Shown piece after piece: positions 62,056 to 64,000 of a DNA stretch of 64,000 bases. The translations under genes and the position numbers were made by a program. Within the stretch, counting starts at the first letter, position 1, and every line of letters starts with the position of its first letter. The DNA comes from Luteibacter aegosomaticola (GTDB taxonomy: Bacteria; Pseudomonadota; Gammaproteobacteria; Xanthomonadales; Rhodanobacteraceae), in NCBI RefSeq assembly GCF_023078475.1, contig NZ_CP095741.1, forward strand, positions 372,001 through 436,000, read 5' to 3'. A model generated the notes under the pieces. The model did not search any database. It was given only the letters and a program-made list of their open reading frames with translations, and was not told where the DNA came from.

Positions 62056-64000
62056 CTAGGGCGCAGGCCAGAAGTGGATCGAGAAATTGCCTTCGTGGAA
62101 GAAGACCGCGGGGTTCCACCAGCCAAGGGCCGGCGGATTGGTTTGTCGTAACACCAGCATGGGGCCGTCGACGGTGTGCTGGCGGTACAGGCGATACGGG
62201 TGGCCGAGGTGCGCGCCCAACGCCGTGGGCGGCGGTAGCAGGCGCCGGAGCTCAATGCGGATCCAGGCGCCCGACGCTTGCCCAAGTGACGTTGTCGCGG
62301 GTGGTAGCGTCGCGCGGGACATCGGTGTGCGTGGTAGCCATGCATCGGGCACGCTGCCCGTTTGCGAAAGCAGGGTTTCGGGCGACTGGGTCATGAGCGG
62401 TATGCCTTGCACGGGGCTCTGTGCCGGGCGCACCTGCGAGAGTGTCAGGGTTCGTGCATGGCGGAAGTGTTCCATTTCGTACGCCGTGGCGTAGTAATAG
62501 GCCACGTCAGGCCATTCGCTTTCCGGCACCAGTTCCAGTCGCGGGGCAGGGGCGAGCGGCGCCGCAGTGGATGGGCCCGGTAACTCGCCAAGCCTCGGGT
62601 TTGCGCTGCGCATCGCTCGCACATGGTTGAGTGCAGCGGTCCAGTGCGTGAGTTCTTCGGGCGATACCTGGAGCAGCGTTTCGTTCGGAAGCGGCCGGCG
62701 GCCGAGGGTCGTGAAGATACGTATCGCGTTGGCCTCGCCGGCACGTACCTGGAGGTCACCGATCAGCTCGCGTAACTCATTGGGGGAAAGGTCGGCGACC
62801 AGGGGCATCGCTCTGGCGCGGAACTCGAGAAAGAAGTCATCCGGCGTTACGTTCAGCAACGGCGGGAACATGATCTGCGCTTGCGCCCTCTCGAGCGCGG
62901 CCGGTTCCGGACGCCACGTGCCATAGCCCGTCTGGCGGGTCGAGCGAAGCTCGCGGATGCCGGCCACGTGGGTCTGGAAAAGCTCGGCTTCTTCCGCCGC
63001 CACGTGGATAGGGGCCGCATTGACCGGACGGCGCATGCCAAGCGCGTTGAATACCGTTTCCTCACGCGTCCCCAGCGCACGGGCCATTCGCTGGCGAAGC
63101 AGCATGTATTCGGTGACATGGAAGTCACCCAGCGCTTCGGAGAGATAGCCTCGATAGAGTTCCCAGTCTTCCGCCGAGACATGGTATGGGCCGGTGCCCT
63201 TCGGCTGGCCGCCGAGCAAACCCGCGCGTTGGACCTGCCATCGGCCGCCGGGCAGGCGCTCGATGAGGGGCCCGCTGAATTGCGCATCCAGCGCGCCGGC
63301 GCGGGTCAAACGCCAGCCGCGCATGCCTGCGTCGAAACGCACCTGGTAAAACTGGCCATCCTGGCGGATGTAGTTCGCCTGGCGAATGCGGAAGATGCCC
63401 TCCGCCGATTCGGCGCCCTGTGCTGCGGCGACGCCGCGCGCGATATAGCGTTTGTCGAACAGCGTGTCCGCGTGTGCGAAGTCACGGCGAAGTGCGGGCG
63501 TACGCAGCCCCAAGCTTATGCGCCGACCCCATGCGCTGCCGGCAGACGATACGTAGGAAGTCTCGATCGCGTGTGGCAGCACGATATCGCCGATCCCGAC
63601 CACCGCGTTCGCATGCCGTAGGAATGCCGCGTCGGCCATCGTCGTCCGCCACGCAGCGATATCGTAGATATCCACGAACTGGTGGAGATCGAGCGCGCCG
63701 TGCAGGGCGTCGGCGAGAGCCTGCTGGCCGAGAGGGGCATAGCGTTCCCACACCTGTTCGACGCCTGCCGTGTATCGGGTCACCAGTTGGATAGCCAGCG
63801 CACCGAACAGCGGGCCGTCCTGCGGTTCCGAAAACACCTCGTGCGTGTCTGACGTCGGCACCACGTGTCCGAGCGCCTGCTCCAGGGAGCCGAAAGCGTG
63901 CCATCCCGAGTGCGGGGCAAAGAGAAGGACGAGGTCGGGTACCTGGTCGTCGTGCAATACCAGCGAACCGGCCAGTGGCATGTCGCCTACGCGTAGCATG
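62056..64000 (-). CDS. DUF6543-family-like large protein, copy B (5' end outside window)
   Basis: C-terminal 647 or more residues of a paralogue of the next gene, running off the window edge. Shared parts are VGDMPLAGSLVLHDDQVPDLVLLFAPHSGWHAF and ANYIRQDGQFYQVRFDAGMRGWRLTRAG, GPLIERLPGGRWQVQRAGLLGG. It lacks the long central DUF6543 block of copy A between these two parts. The C-terminal 300 residues differ from those of copy A. It precedes copy A by 29 bases on the same strand, so the pair is cotranscribed. Confidence 0.7.
   Translation of the reverse strand, partial: MLRVGDMPLAGSLVLHDDQVPDLVLLFAPHSGWHAFGSLEQALGHVVPTSDTHEVFSEPQDGPLFGALAIQLVTRYTAGVEQVWERYAPLGQQALADALHGALDLHQFVDIYDIAAWRTTMADAAFLRHANAVVGIGDIVLPHAIETSYVSSAGSAWGRRISLGLRTPALRRDFAHADTLFDKRYIARGVAAAQGAESAEGIFRIRQANYIRQDGQFYQVRFDAGMRGWRLTRAGALDAQFSGPLIERLPGGRWQVQRAGLLGGQPKGTGPYHVSAEDWELYRGYLSEALGDFHVTEYMLLRQRMARALGTREETVFNALGMRRPVNAAPIHVAAEEAELFQTHVAGIRELRSTRQTGYGTWRPEPAALERAQAQIMFPPLLNVTPDDFFLEFRARAMPLVADLSPNELRELIGDLQVRAGEANAIRIFTTLGRRPLPNETLLQVSPEELTHWTAALNHVRAMRSANPRLGELPGPSTAAPLAPAPRLELVPESEWPDVAYYYATAYEMEHFRHARTLTLSQVRPAQSPVQGIPLMTQSPETLLSQTGSVPDAWLPRTPMSRATLPPATTSLGQASGAWIRIELRRLLPPPTALGAHLGHPYRLYRQHTVDGPMLVLRQTNPPALGWWNPAVFFHEGNFSIHFWPAP

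Overview
The window is GC-rich bacterial chromosome, densely coded on both strands. The gene set (membrane-bound PQQ sugar dehydrogenase, RdgC, UbiE, TtcA, several RND pumps, FUSC/DUF1656/HlyD exporter, B12-independent methionine synthase with DUF1852, REPIN repeats) suggests an aerobic gammaproteobacterium. My best guess is the Rhodanobacteraceae (Luteibacter/Dyella-like); this placement is inference. No tRNA, rRNA, CRISPR array, IS element or prophage was seen.

Layout. 1-5.2 kb: the 3' end of a kdp potassium-pump operon, kdpB (cut by the window edge), then a short kdpD lacking the usual N-terminal half and kdpE, with no kdpC between them, followed by an outer-membrane protein. 5.2-9.9 kb: PQQ-dependent dehydrogenase, a LacI regulator and a YkgJ-type cysteine-cluster protein. 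10-16 kb: a tetR-mfp-rnd efflux operon and a zinc alcohol dehydrogenase. 16-19 kb: MFS transporter, LysR and XRE regulators. 19.2-23 kb: an iron-uptake operon (TonB receptor, PiuC hydroxylase, Sel1 protein) behind a Fur box. 23-30 kb: a second RND system, a DHA2 MFS pump and its divergent LysR. 30-32.3 kb: small genes including an ArsR/SRPBCC pair.

32.3-43 kb is the most interesting part. A folate-independent methionine synthase cluster (MsuE-like flavin reductase, MesX/DUF1852, MesD, and a divergent MetF-like gene) is followed directly by a full cobalamin riboswitch. The riboswitch leads, through a hairpin that can hide the ribosome-binding site, into a five-gene operon: mmsA, acyl-CoA dehydrogenase, enoyl-CoA hydratase, 3-hydroxyisobutyryl-CoA hydrolase and mmsB. 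A metR gene follows. These five activities are those of valine catabolism, but they are also the steps of the B12-independent propionate shunt known from C. elegans. Control by a B12 riboswitch fits the shunt. The region therefore reads as an island for living without vitamin B12, covering both B12-dependent needs (methionine synthesis and propionyl-CoA disposal), with MetR as a possible link.

43-49.6 kb: a GntR-TauE-DUF1634 operon with an apparently leaderless promoter, and a MarR-FUSC-DUF1656-HlyD aromatic-acid-type exporter. 49.5-58.3 kb: housekeeping genes (acetyltransferase, DUF465, ttcA, aromatic aminotransferase, rdgC, YgjP-like peptidase, hydrolase, M1 aminopeptidase, ubiE) with two 95-bp REPIN repeats. 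58.4-64 kb: two tandem paralogous giant proteins resembling the dermonecrotic-toxin-like DUF6543 family, the second cut by the window end.
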